From NCBI GenBank assembly GCA_963555705.1, contig OY743190.1:14235501-14299500 (forward strand): DNA of 64,000 nucleotides. The letters run 5' to 3'. This DNA is from Ligustrum vulgare. Lineage: Eukaryota; Streptophyta; Magnoliopsida; Lamiales; Oleaceae. The translations under genes and the position numbers were made by a program. The notes under the pieces are model-generated. The model was not told the DNA's origin and searched no databases. It worked only from the letters and a program-made list of their open reading frames with translations. Below, one piece after another: positions 38,217 through 48,400 of this stretch; within the stretch, counting starts at the first letter, position 1; each line of letters opens with the position of its first letter.

Positions 38217-38670
38217 AATTCCCTACAGAGCATGGCGTAGCAACTGTCAAGGGGAGCCAAACTGAATCACGGGCCTGTTACACAAACGCAATTCAGAAAT
38301 TTCAAGACCGGAGCTTGAACATGATTAGTGACGTGGCAATGGCCGAGGCTTCTCCAAACCCTGAAAGACTGGGTGAAGGGCCCTCAGAAAGTGAAGATGT
38401 TACAATGACGCCGGAAAAGGATCTAGCAGACCTAGACCCAAGAATAGTCGGGGACAATTGCTCTACCCCAGATTGGACTGGATTTGTCGATTGAGGACGT
38501 ATTTGCATGGAAACATGATGACATGATTGGAATTGATCCAAGAAGTCATAGGCACATGCAAAAAAGAAGACCGATGAGTTCTGATAAATATGAGGCCTTG
38601 AAAGAAGAGGTAACAAAGCTATTGAAAAATGGCTTTATTAGAGAATCTCGATATCCGAAGTGGGTATCAA

Positions 38671-41600
38671 TGTAGCGCCCCGAGTTCCGTATACCCGATT
38701 CACTACGTCATTTTCTGTCTAAATTTTTCCTTTAATATTTTTTTGCGGAAGAAATAGTTGAAATTCATTTTTGGCAACATTAAATAAACTGTAATGGCCG
38801 CTAAAATTGAAAATATTTATGAAACCATTTGAAATAGTAAATAGAACCATTAATATTGTAAAGAAATTGCCAATATCATAATTTCTCAAATAAATGAACT
38901 TCTCTAAATTATTCGATTGTTTGGAAAATACGAAAATCATTAACGTCAAACTTTCAACCGTTTAACGATTATTGCCACCATCATTCATCGCTCGCCACCG
39001 TCTCCGAAATCTGCAAAACTGTTAAAAAGTAGGGTGAGTATTTCATGGGAGAAATACTCAGTAGACTCATCGCGAATTAATTTAATTTATAAGATGATTA
39101 AACACATAAATCCCGGCTCTTTATAAAACGGGCATTGATAGAGCTTCTTTATAAAACGGCTCTTGATAAAACTCATATTTTGCATTACAGCACGGGACAT
39201 ATTTTGCAAATCATAGGCTCTTTGAAAATAGCTCTTTGAAAACCATATACTTATAAAAAACATTTTAATTATGCCAAGCATAATTTCTTTTGAAAGCATA
39301 ACATAAGATAGGATTGAAATCCTCATAAACATAATAAGACACAAGAACTTTACCGAACTTAGGTGGCAAGAATTCTTATGCAGTAAAATCATAATAACAG
39401 TAAGTTTTCATCATAACATAGGATAATATCGAAATCCTCATAAACATAAGAATTTTACCGAACTTAGGTGGCAAGAATTCTTATGTAGTAAGTCATAATA
39501 ACAGTAAGATCATAATAACAGTAAGATCATAATAACAGTAAGTATACCAAAACATAATTCATGAAATTCATAGGGATCATTTCCATCATAACATAAGATA
39601 GGATCGAAATCCTCATAAACATACGCGACAGGAATTTTACCGAACTTAGGTGGTAAATCCTCATAAACATATGGAAAGGCAGGAATTTTACCGAACTTAG
39701 GTGGTAAATCCTCATAAACTTATGGAGACACAGAATTCTACCGAACTTAGGTGGTAAGAATTCTTATGTGCATAGCAATGATCCAAAACATATAAAACAT
39801 TATCGTAAAAACATAGGGTATACTTACTTTTCATAAAAACATAAGGTATATTTACCTTTCATAAAACATACTTAATTTTCTTGAAAATTGACTTTCACAA
39901 GTCACATGACATTTATATGAAATCATAATTTAAATCAATTAATAAGTGCGAGTCTACCTCAAATCCGACGAGTGCAAAGTTGAGCGGGAATGACTTCAAT
40001 TTCTTTAAATTCTCCGTACGCTTCGTCTTAAGCCAATAAGTCACTTTAGTATATCGAATATATAGTTCAAAATGATAAATTATAATTTGAGGACTAAAAT
40101 TGATGTTTTGAAAGTTGAGGGACTAAAATGAATACTTTTGAAAGTTCAGGGACTAAAATAGATATTTTGAAAGTTGAGGGATTAAAATGAATACTTTTGA
40201 AACTTGGGCTTAAAATCAAATTAATAAAATCAGCAGGGACTGAAATAATAGATTTTGAAAATGAAAGGGCTGATATTGATAAGTTTAAAACTAAAAGGAC
40301 TGAACTAAAACATTTTCAAACTTGAGGACTAATTTGCAAATTCTGAAAAGTTAAAATATATTCTCAGATTTTCTTTCTCTCTCTCGACACTATTCTCTCT
40401 CTCACTCACCTCGCACGACCAGAGAAGAAAAGGGCGGAGGAGGCGATTCAAGCCAAAATCCGACCTTCAGCCGGTGACTCGCCGGCGCAACACCGGCGCT
40501 GGGTGCGGCAAAAGGTGGTTAAATAGGGTTGTCAAGTTTGGGTAGATTTGGTACAAATTTTGGTGCGAAATCGAAGAGTGACCCGAGGCTAGGGTTCGCG
40601 ATTTGGAGTTGCTGATTCACAGTGAAGGGAGCGGCGATTTGAAGTAAGTATTTGGGCTTGGCTTAATCTGGGTTTTGGGTTTTGATTTTGGATTGCGATT
40701 GGAGTTGGGTTTGATGTTGAGCAGTAGGCAGTAGGTGTTTTGGTGTATCGATTATGGCAGATTGAGGGATTTGATCGTGCAGTGGTGTTGGTGGAAGAGG
40801 TGATACAGATTGGTGGTGATTCTGGGGCAGTGACTGAGGTTCGATCGGCAATAGAGGTGGCTGCGAGCCATGGCAGTGAACTGGTTTGGCAGTGATGATC
40901 ATGGGTTGTGCAGTTAGTGAAAATCTGATGATGATGCTGGTTGATAGTGATGATGATGATTGATTACAGATTGATGTATATGATGAAAGTTGCGGCTGTG
41001 GGTTGTCTTGCAGGTTGATGCCAATACGATGATGATGAAAGTTCATGGCTGAAAAATTGAGTAATGACAGTGATGGTTGTATTGTTATAATGATGGAAAA
41101 TACTGATTGGGTGAAGGTGGTATTGATAATAGCAGCGTTGGTGGATGATGGTTGCTGCTTGATTCGGTGGTGGTGAATTGGCCGTGGCAGTGAGAAGTTT
41201 GGGTTGGGTTCTTGGTTGCAGGTTATGGTTGCAGTGAGGTTGGTTACAGCTGCTAGGCTGCAATGAAGTTGGAAGGAGGCTGTTGAAATGGAGTCTGAAT
41301 GTTGTGTTGGCCATGAATGAGGATGGTGAATTGTTGGTTGTATATGTATAGATTTTATCAGCCTAATTCCTATCTCACGATCTCCCAAACTTTCCAGTCT
41401 GTTCTCTCCATGTAGTGATAATGTGTAAAGAGAGGAAGCATATGAAAAAGAAAGAAAAAGAAAGAAAGAAAATGGTTAATGGGGTGGGGAATCATGATGA
41501 AGAATATTTGGTGTTTGCTTTGATGGTGGATATCATTGCTGTGAACGTGATGGGAAATTCACGGTAGTGTTTGGTGGAGATATAAGTTGAAAATGAGGTG

Positions 41601-42015
41601 GAAAGGAGAATAAAAAGAAATGCAAAACGTGGGAAGTAATCAACTGAAAATTAGACTAACTTTGATTAAGAAATGTATTTAAAACAGATATATTTTGGAC
41701 TGAAAAATACATTTGAGAAGTAAGTAAATTTTGAGATAAAATTGGATTTCGTATTTAGACTTGAAATAATTTGATAAGGATCATTGGGATATTTTAATAA
41801 ATTTGGAATTCAAAATGATTTTGAAAATAATATTAAAATAACATAATTTTAGAAATTCGGATTTTAATTTAAAATCGAACAAATTCGATATTTCTTGACT
41901 TGACTAGACGAATCCGTCGCGGCGTTAACTTCAAAATAATAAATGAAATAGTAGCGACACAATTTTCTAAATATTAAAATAATTATTTATTGCATAAAAA
42001 TTCTGAGTCGCTATA
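38671..42015 (-). repeat. Element B 3' LTR
   Basis: 3345 bp from TGTAGCGCCCCGAG to GAGTCGCTATA in plus coordinates. On the element's own strand it starts TATAGCG, so the first dinucleotide is TA rather than TG. It contains GGGACTAAAATG repeats (40080-40330) and a repeat cluster at 39290-39760. Confidence 0.95.
39290..39760. repeat. Repeat cluster in the B LTR with TTACC...GGTAA cores
   Basis: The core TACCGAACTTAGGTGG recurs at about 39351, 39455, 39637, 39689 and 39739. It is often preceded by CATAAGATAGGATCGAAATCC-type sequence and CCTCATAAACAT. The core has complementary ends (TTACC/GGTAA). The same cluster is in the other LTR at about 46050-46520. Confidence 0.85.
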
Positions 42016-42600
42016 ATCTTACCTCCTTAAAAATAATTTCGTCCTCGAAATTAAACTTACTTAATCTTATAATTTCTGAATACTTAATCAGAATCTCTTT
42101 TTCTTATCATCGAATTATTCTCAAAATAATCAAAACAATTCCCAATCGTATGTAAAAATTTCATCATATCTTGTAGTATCGTATCATGTGACCTCAAATA
42201 TTCGTATATATCTCTAAAATTTCAACAAATCTTTACTGACATATCGTATCATAATAATTTTTCCTTTCTTATCATCGAAAATTCCAAAAATAATCAAAGA
42301 ATTTCCTGAATATCTTCTCTACGTAATATACCCAAAACTAAGATTCTATACTTAAATGTCACCATATTTCCTGCAAAGTATTTCTTTCACTTGTATATAC
42401 GTATGAATTCTGATTCAATACGGTACTCATTTTACTTTCCACGTATCATCACACTATACCAAGATTATCATTATTAAAACAAAATATCAGTACCCATAAT
42501 CCAAGAAAATATTCCAAATCTCCAATCAAATCTCCTTTATCGATAAAATTTAACAGCGCATTACTTCTTGTCTCCTCTTTTCATTAAAATAATCCTGCGC
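42016..42600 (-). pseudogene. B internal region, 3' part, decayed family-A-like sequence
   Basis: Read on the minus strand, it resembles family-A internal sequence near 21880-22040 (both have TATATTACGTAGAGA-like and AGTAAAGATTT-like stretches in order). It contains no usable frame and ends in the purine tract AAGGAGGTAAG next to the LTR. Confidence 0.65.
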
Positions 42601-42646
42601 TTTCTTGCTGGTTACAACATCACGCGGATTCACTCAGATCCTTTGC

Positions 42647-42658
42647 GCTTTTAAATAG
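42647..42658 (+). promoter_or_regulatory. TTTAAATAG box before the cysteine-rich ORF
   Basis: GCTTTTAAATAG lies 33 bp before the ATG at 42691. The same box (GGCTTTAAATAG, 43497-43508) precedes the LOG ORF. It may be a TATA-like element or a signal from the source genome. The spacing is short for a TATA box. Confidence 0.4.
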
Positions 42659-42690
42659 TTCATGCTGAGAAGAGGTTGAATCATCAAACA

Positions 42691-43242
42691 ATGGATATCA
42701 TTCTTTCTAACATTCGCAAGTATTATTCCAGTCTTCCTATGAATGATCTGAGAAAGATCTATAAAATAAGGCTCGAAAGATTGAGGTTGCTAATGGCTCA
42801 TGATGTTCCAGAAGATGTTCGCTGGTTGATAGAAGCAAAGGTTCGACTATCTGGTGAATTACCATCAACATTTCCAAAGCACATGCCTGGTTTAGGCAAA
42901 AGCACGTTTGCAAAGAAACGAAGAGCAAAAAGACTGGGTGGTTGCTACAAATGTGCTCGTTGGAATTGTGATACTCGTTGCAAATCAGTAGGATATTCTT
43001 CTACTAATCGGGATGATAAAATCGAATTCATAAAGGGTGGACTGAGTAAGGAGTCTTTGGATGATATTCGACTGACTCTTGAGACGCACCCAAGTGGTTA
43101 TGTACAACGTGAACTTCTCTCCTTATACGCTCAGTTTAACGAGGACAAAAATCGTTATAGTCTCCAAAATATAATATCGAAAGATCCTGTTTGCCAGTCT
43201 GTTTTACAAAATGAGGCTTCTGGCAGTTCAGCAATGATATAA
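42691..43242 (+). CDS. Basic cysteine-rich protein resembling Betaflexiviridae nucleic-acid-binding protein
   Basis: An intact 183-codon ORF. The first in-frame ATG is 42691. Residues 70-82, GKSTFAKKRRAKR, form an arginine/lysine-rich block directly before four cysteines at 85, 88, 93 and 97 (CX2CX4CX3C). DDKIEFIKGG follows at 109-117. This block order (basic patch, zinc-finger-like cysteines, then a D-hydrophobic-F-[IV]-K-x-G segment) is that of the small nucleic-acid-binding proteins encoded near the 3' end of vitiviruses and carlaviruses, some of which suppress RNA silencing. The N- and C-terminal parts are longer than is usual there and I recognise nothing in them. The ORF is antisense to its carrier, element B. 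It is probably a captured viral gene; a cellular zinc-binding protein remains possible. Confidence 0.6.
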   Translation: MDIILSNIRKYYSSLPMNDLRKIYKIRLERLRLLMAHDVPEDVRWLIEAKVRLSGELPSTFPKHMPGLGKSTFAKKRRAKRLGGCYKCARWNCDTRCKSVGYSSTNRDDKIEFIKGGLSKESLDDIRLTLETHPSGYVQRELLSLYAQFNEDKNRYSLQNIISKDPVCQSVLQNEASGSSAMI

Positions 43243-43283
43243 GGTAAATCTTTTTAAAATATTTTGCTGCTTTCTTTCACGCG

Positions 43284-43385
43284 TTTTGGAAATAAAATAT
43301 ATTTTCCTTTCTCGAGGTTTGATAAAGCTGGAAATAAATATATTTTTCTTTTCTCGAGGTTTGATAAAGCTGGAAATAAATATTA
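43284..43385 (+). repeat. Duplicated 45-bp intergenic segment
   Basis: TTTCTCGAGGTTTGATAAAGCTGGAAATAAATAT occurs twice, at about 43306 and 43351, and the AAATAAA/TATATTTT part a third time at about 43288. It lies between the two ORFs, 100-200 bp upstream of the second TTTAAATAG box. Confidence 0.8.
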
Positions 43386-43496
43386 AATCGCCGAAAGGTG
43401 ACAGCCTCGATACGATAAAAATATTCAAAAGTGGGCTGATTTTGTCAAAAGTAAATCTTTACTTTTCAGAATCAATCAAAAACAGTAAATTTTTCC

Positions 43497-43510
43497 GGCT
43501 TTAAATAGCC
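43497..43510 (+). promoter_or_regulatory. TTTAAATAG box before the LOG-like ORF
   Basis: GGCTTTAAATAGCC is a small perfect stem (GGCT/AGCC) around a TATA-like core, 72 bp before the ATG. The spacing fits a plant TATA box with a leader of about 45 bp (about 43535-43582). Confidence 0.5.
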
Positions 43511-43582
43511 AAACATATTTCATAGTTCAGGCATCCCAAAATCACATCTTCTTCGTAAGTTTTCCTTTCTTTACTATCAAAG

Positions 43583-44236
43583 ATGGAAGCACCAAAACTT
43601 CGACAGATCAAAACTATTTGTGTATTTTGTGGATCAAAAGTGGGGAAAGGCTTCGGTTATCTAGAAGCGGCTGTAGATCTTGGAAAGAAACTGGGGGAAA
43701 AAGGTATCACTCTTGTATATGGGGGTGGTAGCAGTGGTCTAATGGGTTGTGTTTCCCAATCTGCTCTTGCAGAGAAATCAAAAGTAATCGGTGTCATACC
43801 TGTCCCTTTCGTAGATGTTGCAGGCAAAACACGAGGGCATGAAGTTCAAACCTTATCCATCCATGAACGCATAACTTGTATGCTATATGGTTCTGATGCC
43901 TTTATAGCCCTGCCCGGAGGTTTTGGTACCTTAGAAGAAATCTTTAACATTACCTCGTGGGCTCAACTAGATCTCCATACTAAGCCTATTGGGCTTCTGA
44001 ATGTTAACAATTTCTTTGATGGTTTGTTAACCTTTCTTGATTATGCTGTGGAACAGGGATTCATCTCTCCATTTTCCAGAAGGCTTCTTATTTCTGCTCC
44101 TACTATTGATGAACTACTGGATAAGCTGCAGTCATATATCTCAATACAAGATCCAGCAGGAGTTAAAATAGATTGGTCGCAAGGAAGGGGAATCAAGCGA
44201 AAATGGAGTCCGGTTAATGTAAACTTAACTCTTTGA
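43583..44236 (+). CDS. LOG-like cytokinin riboside 5'-monophosphate phosphoribohydrolase, intronless, inside element B
   Basis: An intact 217-codon ORF. LOG enzymes release active cytokinin bases from their riboside monophosphates in the cytosol. Visible family features: ICVFCGSKVGKG near the N-terminus, the Rossmann-type YGGGSSGLMG (46-55), Arg96 in HERITCM, and the signature PGGFGTLEE (111-119) with its catalytic Glu. TSWAQLDLHTKPIGLLNV and EQGFISP follow as in plant LOG proteins. Length is normal for the family. Plant LOG genes have several introns; this copy has none, which fits an RNA-derived copy. The segment 72-90 (IPVPFVDVAGKTRGHEVQT) differs from the usual plant sequence, so it is a divergent member. 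It has its own TATA-like box and polyadenylation signal and reads against the carrier element. Confidence 0.9.
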   Translation: MEAPKLRQIKTICVFCGSKVGKGFGYLEAAVDLGKKLGEKGITLVYGGGSSGLMGCVSQSALAEKSKVIGVIPVPFVDVAGKTRGHEVQTLSIHERITCMLYGSDAFIALPGGFGTLEEIFNITSWAQLDLHTKPIGLLNVNNFFDGLLTFLDYAVEQGFISPFSRRLLISAPTIDELLDKLQSYISIQDPAGVKIDWSQGRGIKRKWSPVNVNLTL

Positions 44237-44246
44237 ATCTTAGAAT

Positions 44247-44458
44247 AGGTGGGGGTAGAGTACGGAGTATTCTCACTCTCGAGACACCCCTCCATTTACT
44301 AGGATTTCCTTAATGTTTAAATCTTGTGTGTACTTCAAAGATTCCAGGTGGTAGATTACGGAGTATTCTTACTCTCGAAACACACCTCTTTGAAGGTTTC
44401 TTTATTTCCTCAAAAGATCAGAGGTGGTAGGATACGGCTACTCCGGAAACACATCTCT
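44247..44458 (+). other. Three related stem-loops downstream of the LOG-like ORF
   Basis: Stem-loops at 44247-44293, 44346-44387 and 44421-44458 share GGTGG, TAGA/TAGG, TACGG, GGAGTATTCT-like loops and AAACAC-ATCTC-type 3' arms. In the first, GGGGT pairs with ACCCC and AGAGT with ACTCT. In the second, AGGTG pairs with CACCT. In the third, GAG.TG pairs with CA..CTC and GGA with TCC. Pairing is kept although the sequence changes, which argues for a structured RNA 3' end. Confidence 0.6.
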
Positions 44459-44556
44459 CATTCTGAGGATCTTTCCATGTTTTTCTCTTATGCTTTCGTG
44501 TTTTTCATGTATTTCCTTTCCAGTGTGACTCTTGTGTGTTCTCCTTATGAGAAAAT

Positions 44557-44562
44557 AATAAA
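44557..44562 (+). terminator. Polyadenylation signal after the cassette
   Basis: AATAAA lies 320 bp after the LOG-like stop codon and about 100 bp after the third stem-loop, close to the estimated end of the foreign segment (about 44610). Confidence 0.5.
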
Positions 44563-44609
44563 ATCTCTGCTATCATCTACTAAATCTCGTTTGTGATGTA
44601 AATGATCTT

Positions 44610-45430
44610 GCATGTCTAACCTTAATTCCTTTAGTGGATGCTTATCATATTATGCTCTTAATTCCAAATGATAAAATTCTGGATAGAGTCTCCCTTGTAA
44701 TTTGGACTTATCCAAACCATAAGCATACTTCATAACTCACAATAATAAATAACTCCACATTTGATCACAACGATCTAAAAATATTGAAAACGATTCCAAC
44801 ACTTCAATATCATCAAAATATCCCATAATTCAATTCATAATTCCTCAACATAGAAATTTCAAATCATATTTTTCAATATCACAATATTACTTCCTTCCAT
44901 ACCTTAATTGGCTCAAAAGTTACTCATACTTATAAATATATGCCATAAATCATATTCCCAAAATTTATTCACAAAGCCAAACTTCATAATAAATTTCTCT
45001 TCAACATAGAGGCATAATAAATTAACTCAACATAATATCCATTACTTAATTCTCAATAAAATCATATTATTCCCATTATGCTCAACACTCGTTTTCTTTA
45101 AAAAAAATTTCTCATAATCATACATTAAAGCATATAAGTTATGACAAAGCATAACAACATCATTATTTTCGAAGAAATACATTCTTATTTCTCATAAATC
45201 ATAAATATCCGAAATACTCTTCATTCTTTCTCATAAATCAATAAAATGAGTATTCGAAATACTGAAATAACTTTAAACATTATAAACTTCTTTACCTCGG
45301 AGTTGGTGGAGCGAAATGATGGCAGTGGCAATCTTCATAAATAAAAATCTTATAATGGAAAATATTTCTTAAAATTCTTTTTGAAAATTTTACCAGTCTA
45401 CAGAAACGCAGACTAGCTCTGATACCAACT
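44610..45430 (-). pseudogene. B internal region, 5' part, decayed family-A-like sequence and leader
   Basis: On the minus strand, about 44940-44830 resembles family-A internal bases 21475-21590: both read TATAAGTATGA, then TTTGAGCCAATTAA, GGAAGGAAGT and GTTGAGGAATTA in order. Towards 45430 the leader next to the primer site matches that at 11691-11855. There are no coding frames. Confidence 0.7.
45416..45427 (-). other. Element B primer-binding site
   Basis: The reverse strand reads TGGTATCAGAGC, an exact initiator-Met tRNA site, three bases from the 5' LTR. Confidence 0.93.
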
Positions 45431-48400
45431 TGTAGCGCCCCGAGTTCCGTATACCCGATTCACTACGTCATTTTCTGTCTAAATTTTTCCTTTAATATTT
45501 TTTTGCGGAAGAAATAGTTGAAATTCATTTTTGGCAACATTAAATAAACTGTAATGGCCGCTAAAATTGAAAATATTTATGAAACCATTTGAAATAGTAA
45601 ATAGAACCATTAATATTGTAAAGAAATTGCCAATATCATAATTTCTCAAATAAATGAACTTCTCTAAATTATTCGATTGTTTGGAAAATACGAAAATCAT
45701 TAACGTCAAACTTTCAACCGTTTAACGATTATTGCCACCATCATTCATCGCTCGCCACCGTCTCCGAAATCTGCAAAACTGTTAAAAAGTAGGGTGAGTA
45801 TTTCATGGGAGAAATACTCAGTAGACTCATCGCGAATTAATTTAATTTATAAGATGATTAAACACATAAATCCCGGCTCTTTATAAAACGGGCATTGATA
45901 GAGCTTCTTTATAAAACGGCTCTTGATAAAACTCATATTTTGCATTACAGCACGGGACATATTTTGCAAATCATAGGCTCTTTGAAAATAGCTCTTTGAA
46001 AACCATATACTTATAAAAAACATTTTAATTATGCCAAGCATAATTTCTTTTGAAAGCATAACATAAGATAGGATTGAAATCCTCATAAACATAATAAGAC
46101 ACAAGAACTTTACCGAACTTAGGTGGCAAGAATTCTTATGCAGTAAAATCATAATAACAGTAAGTTTTCATCATAACATAGGATAATATCGAAATCCTCA
46201 TAAACATAAGAATTTTACCGAACTTAGGTGGCAAGAATTCTTATGTAGTAAGTCATAATAACAGTAAGATCATAATAACAGTAAGATCATAATAACAGTA
46301 AGTATACCAAAACATAATTCATGAAATTCATAGGGATCATTTCCATCATAACATAAGATAGGATCGAAATCCTCATAAACATACGCGACAGGAATTTTAC
46401 CGAACTTAGGTGGTAAATCCTCATAAACATATGGAAAGGCAGGAATTTTACCGAACTTAGGTGGTAAATCCTCATAAACTTATGGAGACACAGAATTCTA
46501 CCGAACTTAGGTGGTAAGAATTCTTATGTGCATAGCAATGATCCAAAACATATAAAACATTATCGTAAAAACATAGGGTATACTTACTTTTCATAAAAAC
46601 ATAAGGTATATTTACCTTTCATAAAACATACTTAATTTTCTTGAAAATTGACTTTCACAAGTCACATGACATTTATATGAAATCATAATTTAAATCAATT
46701 AATAAGTGCGAGTCTACCTCAAATCCGACGAGTGCAAAGTTGAGCGGGAATGACTTCAATTTCTTTAAATTCTCCGTACGCTTCGTCTTAAGCCAATAAG
46801 TCACTTTAGTATATCGAATATATAGTTCAAAATGATAAATTATAATTTGAGGACTAAAATTGATGTTTTGAAAGTTGAGGGACTAAAATGAATACTTTTG
46901 AAAGTTCAGGGACTAAAATAGATATTTTGAAAGTTGAGGGATTAAAATGAATACTTTTGAAACTTGGGCTTAAAATCAAATTAATAAAATCAGCAGGGAC
47001 TGAAATAATAGATTTTGAAAATGAAAGGGCTGATATTGATAAGTTTAAAACTAAAAGGACTGAACTAAAACATTTTCAAACTTGAGGACTAATTTGCAAA
47101 TTCTGAAAAGTTAAAATATATTCTCAGATTTTCTTTCTCTCTCTCGACACTATTCTCTCTCTCACTCACCTCGCACGACTAGAGAAGAAAAGGGCGGAGG
47201 AGGCGATTCAAGCCAAAATCCGACCTTCAGCCGGTGACTCGCCGGCGCAACACCGGCGCTGGGTGCGGCAAAAGGTGGTTAAATAGGGTTGTCAAGTTTG
47301 GGTAGATTTGGTACAAATTTTGGTGCGAAATCGAAGAGTGACCCGAGGCTAGGGTTCGCGATTTGGAGTTGCTGATTCACAGTGAAGGGAGCGGCGATTT
47401 GAAGTAAGTATTTGGGCTTGGCTTAATCTGGGTTTTGGGTTTTGATTTTGGATTGCGATTGGAGTTGGGTTTGATGTTGAGCAGTAGGCAGTAGGTGTTT
47501 TGGTGTATCGATTATGGCAGATTGAGGGATTTGATCGTGCAGTGGTGTTGGTGGAAGAGGTGATACAGATTGGTGGTGATTCTGGGGCAGTGACTGAGGT
47601 TCGATCGGCAATAGAGGTGGCTGCGAGCCATGGCAGTGAACTGGTTTGGCAGTGATGATCATGGGTTGTGCAGTTAGTGAAAATCTGATGATGATGCTGG
47701 TTGATAGTGATGATGATGATTGATTACAGATTGATGTATATGATGAAGGTTGCGGCTATGGGTTGTCTTGCAGGTTGATGCCAATACGATGATGATGAAA
47801 GTTCATGGCTGAAAAATTGAGTAATGACAGTGATGGTTGTATTGTTATAATGATGGAAAATACTGATTGGGTGAAGGTGGTATTGATAATAGCAGCGTTG
47901 GTGGATGATGGTTGCTGCTTGATTCGGTGGTGGTGAATTGGCCGTGGCAGTGAGAAGTTTGGGTTGGGTTCTTGGTTGCAGGTTATGGTTGCAGTGAGGT
48001 TGGTTACAGCTGCTAGGCTGCAATGAAGTTGGAAGGAGGCTGTTGAAATGGAGTCTGAATGTTGTGTTGGCCATGAATGAGGATGGTGAATTGTTGGTTG
48101 TATATGTATAGATTTTATCAGCCTAATTCCTATCTCACGATCTCCCAAACTTTCCAGTCTGTTCTCTCCATGTAGTGATAATGTGTAAAGAGAGGAAGCA
48201 TATGAAAAAGAAAGAAAAAGAAAGAAAGAAAATGGTTAATGGGGTGGGGAATCATGATGAAGAATATTTGGTGTTTGCTTTGATGGTGGATATCATTGCT
48301 GTGAACGTGATGGGAAATTCACGGTAGTGTTTGGTGGAGATATAAGTTGAAAATGAGGTGGAAAGGAGAATAAAAAGAAATGCAAAACGTGGGAAGTAAT

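Noticed and set aside
39290..39760. Regularly spaced TACCGAACTTAGGTGG repeats as a CRISPR-like array.
   Set aside because: Spacing is irregular, the intervening DNA is itself repeated, the context is a plant LTR and there are no cas genes.
42676..42690. An upstream TTG start for the cysteine-rich ORF.
   Set aside because: The first in-frame ATG is 42691 in a good context (AAACAATGG). A TTG start is unlikely in a plant or plant-virus mRNA.
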